Shown here: piece after piece, positions 34,896 to 43,663 of the stretch
Layout: each line of letters begins with the position of its first letter
How positions within the stretch are numbered: the stretch's first letter is position 1
NCBI RefSeq assembly: GCF_001423265.1
Contig: NZ_LMND01000008.1
Coordinates: 34,694 to 98,693, forward strand
Origin: Methylobacterium sp. Leaf108
GTDB lineage: Bacteria > Pseudomonadota > Alphaproteobacteria > Rhizobiales > Beijerinckiaceae
Direction: 5' to 3'
DNA: 64,000 nucleotides
Program-made: the position numbers and the translations under genes
Notes under the pieces: generated by a model
What the model saw: only the letters and a program-made list of their open reading frames with translations
What the model was told of the DNA's origin: nothing
Databases searched by the model: none

Positions 34896-36839
34896 ATGAC
34901 GCAACCCGACGCCCCGAGCCCAGCGGCCGCTCCCCCCGACGCGGCGGGCCGCGGCGCCGTCGACCCGGTGGAGACGCAGCGCGAGCACGTGCCGACGCCG
35001 TTCTGGACCCTCGTCGTCGGCTCGGTCGGCGTCGTCTACGGCGATATCGGCACCAGCCCGCTCTACGCCTTCCGCGAAGCCCTCGGCCCGGCCCGCGCCG
35101 ACGGCGTCCTGCTGGAGGAGGAGGTGCTCGGCACCACGTCCCTGATCCTGTGGGCGCTGGTCCTGATCGTGACGATCAAATACGTCGTCATCCTGCTGCG
35201 CATGGACAACAACGGCGAGGGCGGCATCCTTTCGCTGATGGCGCTGGCCCGCAAGGCGCTCGGCGGGTCGACCCTGGTCTTCGTCCTGGGCCTGCTCGGC
35301 GCATCGCTGTTCTACGGCGACGCGGTCATCACGCCGGCGATCTCGGTGCTCTCGGCCGTGGAGGGCATCAAGCTCATCACCCCCGCCTTCGAGCATTACG
35401 TCCTGCCGATCACCATCGTGATCATCGTCGCCCTGTTCCTGGTCCAGAGCCGGGGCACGAGCAAGGTGGCGGCCTTCTTCGGACCGATCATGGTGGTGTG
35501 GTTCCTGGCGCTCGGTCTCGCCGCCGTACCGCATATCGCCGCCAACCCGGGCGTCTTCGCCGCCTTCAATCCCTGGTACGCGGTCCATTACCTCCTCGGG
35601 CACGGCACCGGGGCGCTGGTAGCGCTGGGCGCGGTGTTCCTGGCGGTGACGGGGGCGGAGGCGCTGTTCGCCGACCTCGGCCATTTCGGGCGCCGCCCGA
35701 TCCAGGTGGCCTGGCTCGGCCTCGTGGGGCCCTGCCTGATCCTGAACTACCTCGGCCAGACCGCCCTGGTGCTGGCCAAGCCCGACACCGCCGACCCGTT
35801 CTATCAGCTCGTCCCGGAATGGGGGCTGATCCCGATGGTGATCCTGGCGACGCTCGCCACCGTCACGGCGAGCCAGGCGGTGATCACCGGCGCGTTCTCG
35901 CTGTCGCGCCAGGCGATCCAGCTCGGCCTCCTGCCCCGGCTCGAGATCCGCCACACCTCGGAATCGCATTCGGGCCAGATCTTCCTGCCGCAGGTGAACC
36001 TGCTGCTGCTGCTCGGCGTCGTGGTCCTGGCCGTGCTGTTCCGCTCCTCCTCGGCGCTCGCCTCCGCCTACGGCATCGCGGTCACCGGCACGATGCTGCT
36101 CACGGCGAGCATGGCCTACGTGGTGCTGTGGAAGGTCTGGAAGCTGTCGCCGATCGCGGCGGCGGCGGCGATCATGCCGTTCATCGTGATCGAGTTCCTG
36201 TTCCTGCTCTCGAACCTGCTCAAGGTGTTCGAGGGCGGCTACGTCCCGCTGGTGCTCGCGGCCGGGCTCATCATCGTGATGTGGACCTGGGTGCGCGGCG
36301 TCGGCATCCTCGTCAGGAAGACCCGCAAGACCGACGTGCCGCTGGTCGAGCTCGTGGCGATGCTGGAGAAGAGCCCGCCGCACCATGTCCGCGGCACCGC
36401 GATCTTCCTCACGAGCGACCCCGAGATCGCCCCGGCCGCCCTGCTGCACAACCTCAAGCACAACAAGGTTCTGCACGAGAAGAACGTCATCCTCACGGTG
36501 CAGACGGTGGACACCCCCCGCTCGGGGGAGGCCGACCGCAGCCGCATCGAGCCGATCGGGCCGCATTTCTCCAAGATCGTCATGAAGTTCGGCTACATGG
36601 AGACGCCCAACATCCCCCGCGCGCTGGCGCAACTGCGCAAGCAGGGCTTCAAGTTCGACATCATGTCGACGTCGTTCTTCCTGTCGCGCCGCTCGATCCG
36701 CCCGGCCGCCCACTCGGGCATGCCGCTCTGGCAGGACCGGATCTTCATCACGCTCGCCAAGAACGCCAACGACGCCACGGACTTCTTCCAGATCCCCACC
36801 GGACGGGTGGTGGAGGTGGGAACCCAGGTGACGGTGTGA
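34896..36839 (+). CDS. kup: Low-affinity potassium transporter Kup
   Basis: 647-aa inner-membrane K+/H+ symporter. The family signature [22 protein letters not shown] is in the first helix, followed by [38 protein letters not shown] and about twelve hydrophobic helices to about residue 445. The remaining ~200 residues form the cytoplasmic C-terminal domain ([36 protein letters not shown] and the closing [18 protein letters not shown]). Size is standard. The start at 34896 has no strong ribosome site, but the longer frame upstream is not conserved. Downstream sequence contains a tandem repeat and a long inverted repeat. Confidence 0.97.
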   Translation: MTQPDAPSPAAAPPDAAGRGAVDPVETQREHVPTPFWTLVVGSVGVVYGDIGTSPLYAFREALGPARADGVLLEEEVLGTTSLILWALVLIVTIKYVVILLRMDNNGEGGILSLMALARKALGGSTLVFVLGLLGASLFYGDAVITPAISVLSAVEGIKLITPAFEHYVLPITIVIIVALFLVQSRGTSKVAAFFGPIMVVWFLALGLAAVPHIAANPGVFAAFNPWYAVHYLLGHGTGALVALGAVFLAVTGAEALFADLGHFGRRPIQVAWLGLVGPCLILNYLGQTALVLAKPDTADPFYQLVPEWGLIPMVILATLATVTASQAVITGAFSLSRQAIQLGLLPRLEIRHTSESHSGQIFLPQVNLLLLLGVVVLAVLFRSSSALASAYGIAVTGTMLLTASMAYVVLWKVWKLSPIAAAAAIMPFIVIEFLFLLSNLLKVFEGGYVPLVLAAGLIIVMWTWVRGVGILVRKTRKTDVPLVELVAMLEKSPPHHVRGTAIFLTSDPEIAPAALLHNLKHNKVLHEKNVILTVQTVDTPRSGEADRSRIEPIGPHFSKIVMKFGYMETPNIPRALAQLRKQGFKFDIMSTSFFLSRRSIRPAAHSGMPLWQDRIFITLAKNANDATDFFQIPTGRVVEVGTQVTV

Positions 36840-36848
36840 GCGGGGGCG

Positions 36849-36884
36849 AAAGCACTTCGCCTCGGGAAAAGCACTTCGCCTCGG
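36849..36884. repeat. Two-copy 17-bp direct repeat after kup
   Basis: AAAGCACTTCGCCTCGG at 36849-36865 and again at 36868-36884 (period 19), starting 10 bases after the kup stop. Confidence 0.85.
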
Positions 36885-36931
36885 ACAAGTCCGCCGTCAC
36901 GCATCGCCGAACCTCGTCCCGGCTAGCTCCC

Positions 36932-37047
36932 CCCTCGTCCTGAGCGCCGAGCCCGAAGCGAAGGCCTGGACGAAGCGCGGCAGAACGCACGGCGATCCCT
37001 GGAGCCCTCCTCCGAGGCCCGCCGACGCGGCCCCCTCAGGACGAGGG
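36932..37047. repeat. Long inverted repeat element (13-bp arms)
   Basis: CCCTCGTCCTGAG at 36932-36944 is exactly complementary to CTCAGGACGAGGG at 37035-37047. The enclosed 90 bases are GC-rich and fold further (agcccgaagcg / cgaagcgcgg words, CCTCCTCCGAGG). It lies between the convergent kup and ABC exporter genes. It looks like a mobile or REP-type intergenic element and could terminate both transcripts. Confidence 0.65.
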
Positions 37048-37105
37048 AGCGGGTCCGAATGATCCGGAATCCAACCGGCTTCGTGGGAGCGCGAAGGCCC
37101 GCCCC

Positions 37106-38881
37106 TCACGCCGCCGCGGACAGCGACATCGATTCCTTCTTCATCAGCTCGCGGTAGAACCCGTCGAGATGGGTGAGCTTGTCGGGCGAGCCGTCCTGGA
37201 CGATGCGGCCGCCCTCCAGCACCACGATCCGGTCGAAGTCCTTCAGGGTCGAGAGCCGGTGGGCGATGGCGATGACGGTGCGGCCCTTCATGAGGTTGGC
37301 GAGCGCGTGGCGGATGGCCTCCTCCGATTCGGCGTCCAGTGCCGAGGTCGCCTCGTCGAGGAGCAGGATCGGCGAATCCTTGAGGATCGCGCGCGCGATG
37401 GCGATGCGCTGGCGCTGGCCCCCTGAGAGCTTCACGCCGCGGTCGCCGACGATGGTGTCGAAGCCCTCGGGGAGGGCGTTGATGAAGTCGGTGCAATGGG
37501 CCGCATCGGCGGCCTTCCACACGTCCTCGTCGGAGGCGTCGGGCCGGCCGTAGCGGATGTTCTCGCGCAGGGTGCGGTGGAACATCGACACGTCCTGGGG
37601 CACCACGGTGATCGCCTCGCGCAGGGAATCCTGCGTCACCCGGTTGATCTCCTGGCCGTTGATCAGGATGCGCCCGCCCTGGACCTCGTAGAACCGCTGC
37701 AGCAGCGAGAAGATCGTCGACTTGCCGCCGCCCGACTTGCCGACGAGGCCGATGCGCTGGCCCGGCTCGATGACGAGGTCGAAGTCCGTGAACACGGCGC
37801 GGCCGTCGGGATAGGCGAAGGCGACGTGGTCGAAGGTGAGTTCGGCGCCGGTGGTGCCGGCGAGCGGCGTCGCCTCCGGGTGGTCGATGAGGTCGTGCGG
37901 CTGCAGCAGGGTGTGCAGGGCTTCCGACAGGCGGGCGGTGTGCTGGGTCGCGTCGACGAGCGCCACCGCGAGGTCGCGGGTGGCGGCCAGGATGCGGATG
38001 CCGAGCGTGCACACCAGCACGACCTGACCGTTGGTGGCGTCGCCCGCCTCCCACATCTTGATCGCCCAGTAGAGCAGGCCGAGCACGGCGAAGACCGTGA
38101 GGACGGCGTGAACGATGCGCAGCTTCTCGAGGTAGAGCAGCGACGAGCGCCGCGAGCGCATCTCGACGCCGATGGTGCCGTCGAAGCGGGTGTACTCGCG
38201 CTTGAACGCCGAGAAGGCCCGCACCAGGGGCATGTTGCCGACGAGGTCCACCATCTCGCCGTCGACGCTGGCGGCCTTGGCGGCGAAGTCGTGGTGCAGC
38301 GGCCGGCCTGCGGCGGCCATCTTGAACATCAGGACGACGACGGCGGCGAAGATGCCGGCGAGCACGGCCGCCATCGTGAGGTTGACGGTGGCGATGTAGA
38401 CGATCGACAGGGTCGCCGCGACGCAGGGCGGCATCACGTTGAACACGAACATGTTCTCGACCGTGAAGATCGCGTTCGAGGTCGCGGTGATGCGCGAGGC
38501 CAGGGTGCCGGGCTGGCGGTCGGCGAAGAAGGTCGGCGAATGCCCGGTCATGTGCCGGAACAGGTCGCGGCGGATGTCGCCGGTGACGCCGACGAAGGTG
38601 AAGGAGCCCACCAGGCTCGCCACCCGCCAGAGCAGGTTGTCGGCGGCGATGAAGAGGATGAGGATGCCCAGCGCGCCCCAGATCAGGCCGGACTGCGGCC
38701 CCTTGCTCAGCGCGTCGACCACGCCCTTCAGGGCGTAGTCCGTGCTGACCGAGAAGCCGACGGCGCCCAGCACCGCGAGGAGGATCACCACATGCGGCAG
38801 GGCGCGGCGCTTGAGGTAGCGCCCGACGAAGGCGAAGGGCCGGTCGGAATAGGCGCAGAGGTCTTCCGTCATGGTGACCAT
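37106..38881 (-). CDS. ABC exporter, fused transmembrane and ATPase domains
   Basis: 591 aa. Six transmembrane helices (about residues 25-320) precede a nucleotide-binding domain with Walker A GLVGKSGGGKST, Q-loop VVPQDVSMFHRTLRENIRYGR, signature LSGGQRQRIAIARAIL, Walker B ILLLDEATSALD and H-loop AIAHRLSTL. It is a half-transporter acting as a homodimer. The fold is that of lipid/glucan/drug exporters (MsbA/NdvA-like); without a characteristic partner the substrate is unknown. ATGs at 38881 and 38872 are both usable. It is transcribed toward the inverted repeat and separated from the MFS gene by about 280 bases. Confidence 0.9.
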   Translation of the reverse strand: MVTMTEDLCAYSDRPFAFVGRYLKRRALPHVVILLAVLGAVGFSVSTDYALKGVVDALSKGPQSGLIWGALGILILFIAADNLLWRVASLVGSFTFVGVTGDIRRDLFRHMTGHSPTFFADRQPGTLASRITATSNAIFTVENMFVFNVMPPCVAATLSIVYIATVNLTMAAVLAGIFAAVVVLMFKMAAAGRPLHHDFAAKAASVDGEMVDLVGNMPLVRAFSAFKREYTRFDGTIGVEMRSRRSSLLYLEKLRIVHAVLTVFAVLGLLYWAIKMWEAGDATNGQVVLVCTLGIRILAATRDLAVALVDATQHTARLSEALHTLLQPHDLIDHPEATPLAGTTGAELTFDHVAFAYPDGRAVFTDFDLVIEPGQRIGLVGKSGGGKSTIFSLLQRFYEVQGGRILINGQEINRVTQDSLREAITVVPQDVSMFHRTLRENIRYGRPDASDEDVWKAADAAHCTDFINALPEGFDTIVGDRGVKLSGGQRQRIAIARAILKDSPILLLDEATSALDAESEEAIRHALANLMKGRTVIAIAHRLSTLKDFDRIVVLEGGRIVQDGSPDKLTHLDGFYRELMKKESMSLSAAA

Positions 38882-39158
38882 CCCGGATGGTTCAAGTGGA
38901 CCCCGACACGGGCCTGGGGCTCGGGTGCTGGGGGCGACACATGAGCTTCAGCCCATGGTCGCAACGCGGACTACCCGCAAGTGTTGCAAGCTGCGGTCAA
39001 GCTAGATTATTTTTTACCGGTATCGGCTCGGACGGACCCGGTACGTCGGGCGCCGGCAGGCACCGTGCCGCTCCGGCCCGGCCTGCGATGGCGTCTCGGT
39101 GTTCGCGCATGGTCCCTCCCAAAGGCCGTCGTCCGGTTTCCGATTTGGTGCCGCGTCC

Positions 39159-40373
39159 TCACGCCAGCGGGTCGCGGCGGGTCTCGGGCATGATGAGCGC
39201 CAGGAGCGCGAAGCCGGCGAAGCCGACGATGGCCAGGCCCAGGAACGCACTCTGGCTCCCGAGCTTGTCCGCCATCACGCCGGCCAGCGAGGTCGAGAGT
39301 GCCGCGCCGATTCCCATCGCGGTGCCCACGGCCCCGAGCGCCATGTTGAAGCGCCCGGTATACCGCGTGGCGTCCGAGACGACGAGGGGGACCATCACAC
39401 CGAACACCGCCGCCGAGACGCCATCCAACACCTGGATCGCCACCAGGAGCTCCGGGCTCTCGGTATAGGCGAACAGCAGGCCGCGGATCGGCAGGGCGGC
39501 AAAGCCGACGAGGAGAAGCGGGCGGCGCCCCCAGCGCTCGGCGGCGCGCCCCACCGCCGGGCCGGTGAGGGCCAGGACGACCTGGGGCACCACGATGCAG
39601 GCGGCGATGAGCGCGGTGGCGGTCTCGCTGGCGCGCAGGGTGAGCATGCTGCCCACCAGTGGCAGCATCGCCGCGTTGGCGAGGAAGAACAGCGTCATGC
39701 AGGCGGCAAAGCACATCAGCGCGCGATTGGTGAGAAGGGCGCGGATGCCGCCCCCGGGCGCTTCGCCCGTCCCGCCCTCGGCCGCCTCGCGCGCCCCCGC
39801 CTCGGCCCGGACCGCCGCGGGCGGCCGGATGTGGGAGAGGCAGATCAGCGTCGGAATCATCAGAGCGGCGGTGAAGTAGAACACCGCGTCGTTGGAGATG
39901 TAGTAGCCGCAGGCCCCCATCACGGCGGCGGCCACCGCATTGCCCAGCGCCGAGAAGCTGGCGTTGCGCCCCAGGCGCTCGCCGGCCCTGGCGTGGCCGA
40001 CGAGGCCGATGCTGATCGCGGCGATGGCGGGCGTGAGGATGCAGCTCGCCGCCGAATGGACGGCCATGGCCAGGAGCACGATGAGGAAGTTCGGCCACAT
40101 CGCCAGCGCGAAGGCGCTGGCGGCGATGGCCACCACCGAGACGCCCGCCGAGAACCGGCGGGAGCGCACGGCGTCGACGAAGGCGCCGCCGGGCACCTGG
40201 CCGAGCAGGCTCACGAGGCTGCCCACCGTTAGCGCGAAGCCGATGTCGGACTGGGTCCACTGCGCCTGGGTGAAATAGACCGCCAGGAAGGGGCCGAACC
40301 CGGTCTGGAGGTTGGCGACGAAGAAGGTGAAGCCGTCGAGGCCCCGGCTGCTCGCGCGTGCGATCGCGGTCAT
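39159..40373 (-). CDS. MFS transporter
   Basis: 404-aa major facilitator with about twelve helices. The N-terminal half contains GFALTVGSLVSLLGQVPGGAFVDAVRSRR, the cytoplasmic loop 2-3 motif region of MFS proteins, and SIGLVGHARAGERLGRNASFSALGNAVAAAVMG; the middle loop is Ala/Glu-rich; the C-terminal half includes VVPQVVLALTGPAVGRAAERWGRRPLLLVGFAALPIRGLLF. This subfamily resembles drug/sugar efflux transporters, but substrate cannot be read. The start at 40373 (MTAIARASS) gives a normal length. An in-frame ATG at 40502 overlaps the stop region of the PRC-barrel gene and would give a long low-complexity N-terminus. Confidence 0.87.
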   Translation of the reverse strand: MTAIARASSRGLDGFTFFVANLQTGFGPFLAVYFTQAQWTQSDIGFALTVGSLVSLLGQVPGGAFVDAVRSRRFSAGVSVVAIAASAFALAMWPNFLIVLLAMAVHSAASCILTPAIAAISIGLVGHARAGERLGRNASFSALGNAVAAAVMGACGYYISNDAVFYFTAALMIPTLICLSHIRPPAAVRAEAGAREAAEGGTGEAPGGGIRALLTNRALMCFAACMTLFFLANAAMLPLVGSMLTLRASETATALIAACIVVPQVVLALTGPAVGRAAERWGRRPLLLVGFAALPIRGLLFAYTESPELLVAIQVLDGVSAAVFGVMVPLVVSDATRYTGRFNMALGAVGTAMGIGAALSTSLAGVMADKLGSQSAFLGLAIVGFAGFALLALIMPETRRDPLA

Positions 40374-40498
40374 GTCGGGGGAGGTCTCCGCTGCCGTGTC
40401 GGCCGGCGTGGCCCGTCGGGTGAGGGGGCGCGGCCGAAGCTCGGCCCGCGGCACGTCCCGCGGCGGTGCCGGGCGGCGGTGGTGCGACCGGGGAACCG

Positions 40499-41248
40499 TC
40501 ATGGTTCCGTGGACTTCTCGGGCGGCTTGTCCGGTGCCGGATTCGCTGGCGGCGTCGGGGGGACGGGCGCCGGGGCGGGAGCGGTCTGGGCCGCCGGTGC
40601 GGGTGCGGGTGCGAGCGGCGTCGGCGGCTGGGCGAGCGGTTGTGAAGCCGGCGGCTGCGAGGGTGCGGCCGAGGCCGGCCGGGACGCCTGGTCGGCCTCG
40701 GCCGGAACGCTCGGGCTCGCCGGACCGAGCACGACGATGGGATCGCCCGGCTTGTATTCGGGCGAGACCCGGACCTGGTTGCGGGTGAGCTGGATCACCG
40801 GCCGGCCGGGCTTGCCCTCCTGGTTGAAGCGCAGGGCCCGCCAGTCCACGGCGATCTTGCGCGAACCGACCCCGAGGAAGCCGCCGAAGTCGATGATGGC
40901 GGCGCGCGGCCGCCCGTCCTTGTCGAGGACGATGTCGATGATGCGGCCCATGTCCTCGCCGGCGGCGTTGCGCACGCCCTTGCCGAGGATGCCCTCGTAA
41001 TCCTGGGTGTCGAGCACCGTGGCCGGGGTTCCGGCGGGCAGGACGGAACCCGGCGGTGATGGCGGCGGCGCGGGAGCCGGACCGTTGCCGGGTCCCGCCT
41101 GCACGGGCGGCGGCGGCGGGCCGGCCTCCGGCGCGGCCGGCTGGGCCTGCGCGGTGCCTCCCGTGGTCGGCGGATCGTCGGCGGCCGAGGCGGCGGCGGC
41201 CCATACGGTGATCGTCGCGGCGGCGATCGTCCGGACAGTTCTGAGCAC
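40499..41248 (-). CDS. Secreted PRC-barrel domain protein
   Basis: 249 aa. The signal peptide is at about residues 1-22, then a Pro/Gly-rich linker, then a PRC-barrel domain (about 80-165: ILGKGVRNAAGEDMGRIIDIVLDKDGRPRAAIIDFGGFLGVGSRKIAVDWRALRF), and a long Pro/Ala-rich C-terminal tail (about 175-249). PRC barrels often bind partners or RNA; exported forms of this kind are common in this bacterial group and of unknown role. It is encoded upstream of the MFS gene on the same strand, about 125 bases away. Confidence 0.8.
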   Translation of the reverse strand: MLRTVRTIAAATITVWAAAASAADDPPTTGGTAQAQPAAPEAGPPPPPVQAGPGNGPAPAPPPSPPGSVLPAGTPATVLDTQDYEGILGKGVRNAAGEDMGRIIDIVLDKDGRPRAAIIDFGGFLGVGSRKIAVDWRALRFNQEGKPGRPVIQLTRNQVRVSPEYKPGDPIVVLGPASPSVPAEADQASRPASAAPSQPPASQPLAQPPTPLAPAPAPAAQTAPAPAPVPPTPPANPAPDKPPEKSTEP

Positions 41249-41425
41249 GACAAAGGTCCTCGATCAGGCGTCGCGCCGGCCTCGCGCACGACAGCGACCG
41301 GTCCGGCGTGGTCCCGCGAGCGGGCGGGGCCGACGTCATTGCGCAAGGACCTAGGCGAAGTTGTGGATGGAAGCGAGCGCCGGTCTCGGCTCACGCCGGG
41401 CAAGATCCAGGCCGGGCGCCGTCAC

Positions 41426-41459
41426 GGGGCAGCCCTTCTCAAGGGGCAGCCCTTCTCAA
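41426..41459. repeat. Two-copy 17-bp tandem repeat
   Basis: GGGGCAGCCCTTCTCAA repeated exactly (41426-41442, 41443-41459), with a decayed third-copy-like stretch after it. It lies in the 367-base gap 41249-41615 between divergent genes; otherwise I see no supported gene or clear promoter there. Confidence 0.85.
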
Positions 41460-41615
41460 GGAGGGAGTCCTTCGCAACCGGGCCGGGCATCTGGTTTTCG
41501 GGCAAGGCCCGGCGTAGAGAGGCCGCACACGGTCGCGTCACGCGGCCGGATCGAGAGGGCCGCCTCTTGCCGGTCGCACCGGCGGGCCGGCACCGCGTTT
41601 CCAGGATTTTCGTCG

Positions 41616-42002
41616 ATGTCCCACGCCGCCAGAACCAGCCGCTCCCTCTCGTACGCGATCCTCGCGGCGGCCCTGCTCGGCGGCTGTCAGGCGCTGGGCG
41701 GCGGCGGCGGCGTGATGCCGGTGAGCGAGGTCGGCCCGCCGCCCTCGATGCGCAGCGCCCTGCCCGACCGCACCGCGCGGGCGGCCGAGGTCGATCCCGA
41801 CGGCGTGCCGCTCCAGACCCGGCCGACGCGCCAGATCGCCCTGCCCAAGACCGCGGCCGGCGCCGGGGGCCGGACCGCGGCCCAGGAGCGCCGCATCAAC
41901 CGCGAGGAGATCGACGTCACGGACGAGACCCGCAGCAGCTCCGGCGGGCTCGCACCGCAGATCAATCCCGGCGGCGGCGTGGGCCTCGGCGGCAAGTTCT
42001 GA
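41616..42002 (+). CDS. Lipoprotein, hypothetical
   Basis: 128 aa. N-terminal signal with lipobox LLGGC (Cys at about residue 24), predicting lipidation by Lgt/LspA, then a Gly-rich linker and a polar, mostly disordered mature region ending GLAPQINPGGGVGLGGKF. No known domain recognised; short lipoproteins like this may anchor envelope factors. The longer frame upstream of 41616 is out-of-family low-complexity. It directly precedes the hydroxybutyrate dehydrogenase gene (57-base gap, same strand), but a functional link is not evident. Confidence 0.7.
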   Translation: MSHAARTSRSLSYAILAAALLGGCQALGGGGGVMPVSEVGPPPSMRSALPDRTARAAEVDPDGVPLQTRPTRQIALPKTAAGAGGRTAAQERRINREEIDVTDETRSSSGGLAPQINPGGGVGLGGKF

Positions 42003-42059
42003 GGGCTATCCGTCCAGGCCGCCCCGTCGACGGCCCGCCGACCCAACCCGGAGGACGCC

Positions 42060-42845
42060 ATGATCCTGAAAGACAAGACCGCCGTCGTCACCGGCTCCAC
42101 CAGCGGCATCGGCCTCGCCTATGCGCGCGCCTTCGCCAAGGAGGGCGCCAACGTCGTCATCAACGGCTTCGGCAAACCCGAAGACATCGAGAAGGAGCGC
42201 GCCGGGATCGAGGCGGAGTTCGGGGTCAAGGCGGCCTATTCGCCGGCCGACCTCACCAAGCCGGACGAGATCGCCGGCCTGATCGAACTGGGCGAACGCA
42301 GCTTCGGCTCGGTCGACGTGCTCGTGAACAATGCCGGCGTGCAGTTCGTCTCGCCGATCGAGGATTTTCCGCCCGAGAAGTGGGAGCAGATCATCGCCCT
42401 CAACCTCTCGTCGGCCTTCTACACCATGCGGGCGGCGATTCCCGGCATGAAGGCGAGGAAGTGGGGGCGGATCATCAACACCGCCTCGGCGCACTCGCTC
42501 GTGGCCTCGCCCTTCAAGTCCGCCTACGTGGCGGCCAAGCACGGCATCGCCGGGCTGACGAAGTCGGCGGCGCTGGAACTCGCGACCTTCGGCATCACGG
42601 TCAACTGCATCTCGCCGGGCTACGTCTGGACGCCGCTCGTCGAGGCGCAGATCCCCGACACGATGAAGGCGCGCGGTCTCACCAAGGAGCAGGTGATGAA
42701 CGACGTGCTCCTGGCGGCACAGCCGACCAAGGAGTTCGTCACCGTCGACCAGGTCGCGGCCCTGGCGGTGTTCCTGTGCTCGGACGCGGCGAGCCAGATG
42801 ACCGGCGCCAACCTCGCCATGGACGGCGGCTGGACTGCCCAGTGA
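42060..42845 (+). CDS. bdhA: 3-hydroxybutyrate dehydrogenase (SDR)
   Basis: 261-aa short-chain dehydrogenase. It has the NAD-binding TGSTSGIGLAYA glycine motif, the NNAGVQ strand, catalytic Ser in TASAHSLVASPFKSAYVAAKHG with Tyr-x3-Lys (YVAAK), and the SDR C-terminal AMDGGWTAQ. The FVSPIEDFPPEKW and HSLVASPFKSAY segments match bacterial 3-hydroxybutyrate dehydrogenases, which oxidise D-3-hydroxybutyrate from PHB breakdown to acetoacetate. phaZ in the same window supplies the preceding step. GGAGGACGCC precedes the ATG. Confidence 0.9.
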   Translation: MILKDKTAVVTGSTSGIGLAYARAFAKEGANVVINGFGKPEDIEKERAGIEAEFGVKAAYSPADLTKPDEIAGLIELGERSFGSVDVLVNNAGVQFVSPIEDFPPEKWEQIIALNLSSAFYTMRAAIPGMKARKWGRIINTASAHSLVASPFKSAYVAAKHGIAGLTKSAALELATFGITVNCISPGYVWTPLVEAQIPDTMKARGLTKEQVMNDVLLAAQPTKEFVTVDQVAALAVFLCSDAASQMTGANLAMDGGWTAQ

Positions 42846-42891
42846 CGATCTGAATCGGTGCGGCCGCGAACGACGGCCGCACCGTCGTCGC

Positions 42892-43248
42892 TCAGCGGCG
42901 GGCGTGCAGCAGCAGCGCCAGGCCGTAGCCCACCGCGCCGGCGATCAGCAGGGCGACGAAGGGGTTCTCGCCGACCTGGGTCTCCACGGCACGGGTGCCG
43001 TCACGCAGGTAGGCGCCGCCCCGGTTCGAAACGCGGTCGTAGGCATCGCCGGCGTACTCCGTGACGTCGTCGGCGACATCGCGCAGGGTGTCCTTGGTCT
43101 GGCCGTAGACCTCCTGGGCGCGGCCCTGTGCCTCGCGGAAGCGGCCCTCGGCCGAGTCCCGCGACGAGCCGGTCAGGTCACCGGCTGCGCTCTGCACGCG
43201 GCCGCCGACATCCTTGGCGGCGCCGACGATGCGATCCGTATCAACCAT
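42892..43248 (-). CDS. CsbD-like/YqjD-type stress protein with C-terminal membrane helix
   Basis: 118 aa. The N-terminal CsbD-like helical module is VDTDRIVGAAKDVGGRVQSAAGDLTGSSRDSAEGRFREAQGRAQEVYGQTK, followed by an amphipathic helical stretch (DTLRDVADDVTEYAGDAYDRVSNRGGAY) and a C-terminal hydrophobic helix (FVALLIAGAVGYGLALLLHARR) with a basic end, like the YqjD/ElaB ribosome-associated membrane proteins. CsbD-type genes are typically general-stress-induced. The actual role is unknown. It is convergent with bdhA. Confidence 0.82.
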   Translation of the reverse strand: MVDTDRIVGAAKDVGGRVQSAAGDLTGSSRDSAEGRFREAQGRAQEVYGQTKDTLRDVADDVTEYAGDAYDRVSNRGGAYLRDGTRAVETQVGENPFVALLIAGAVGYGLALLLHARR

Positions 43249-43663
43249 GGTGAAAACTTTCTTCGACAGTTGAGGAGGCGCGGCGGCCTGCGCCCGAGGC
43301 GTCGGCCGTCCGCAGTCTGACGGTCACAGAACGTGCGAGGCGCACGAACGGCACCGCCCGCCGTCGTGGATTCACGTGCGTTGGCGCACGCGACGGGGGA
43401 GCCGCCCCCGGCCTCGCGAGACACGCGCCTCCCGCTGACTGCGGCATTTTGACAACGCCCTTGCGATCGCACATCCTCGAACCGCGATCGAGCGAGTCCC
43501 GCGATGGCAGGCGCACGGCGGCAAGGCTTCTTCGGTGACGGCGCCCCCGTCGGTCCATGCCGCGACCGTCCGGCATCGCAACGATTTATGATGACTTTCC
43601 CGTATATCTTCCAGGCAAGGTCGCGTCGCGTTCGACGCGGGCGCCGGCGGCGGGACTTCGTCC
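43249..43663. other. Intergenic region CsbD-like to HD-GYP
   Basis: About 415 bases between divergent genes. A TTGACA at 43446-43451 lacks a good -10. No EcfG-type GGAAC/CGTT pair, repeat or RNA was found. Confidence 0.5.

Noticed and set aside
33174..36713. A very long open frame on the minus strand opposite ispG and kup
   Set aside because: It is a low-complexity Arg/His/Asp/Gly-rich shadow produced by the strong third-position GC bias of the two recognisable genes on the plus strand.
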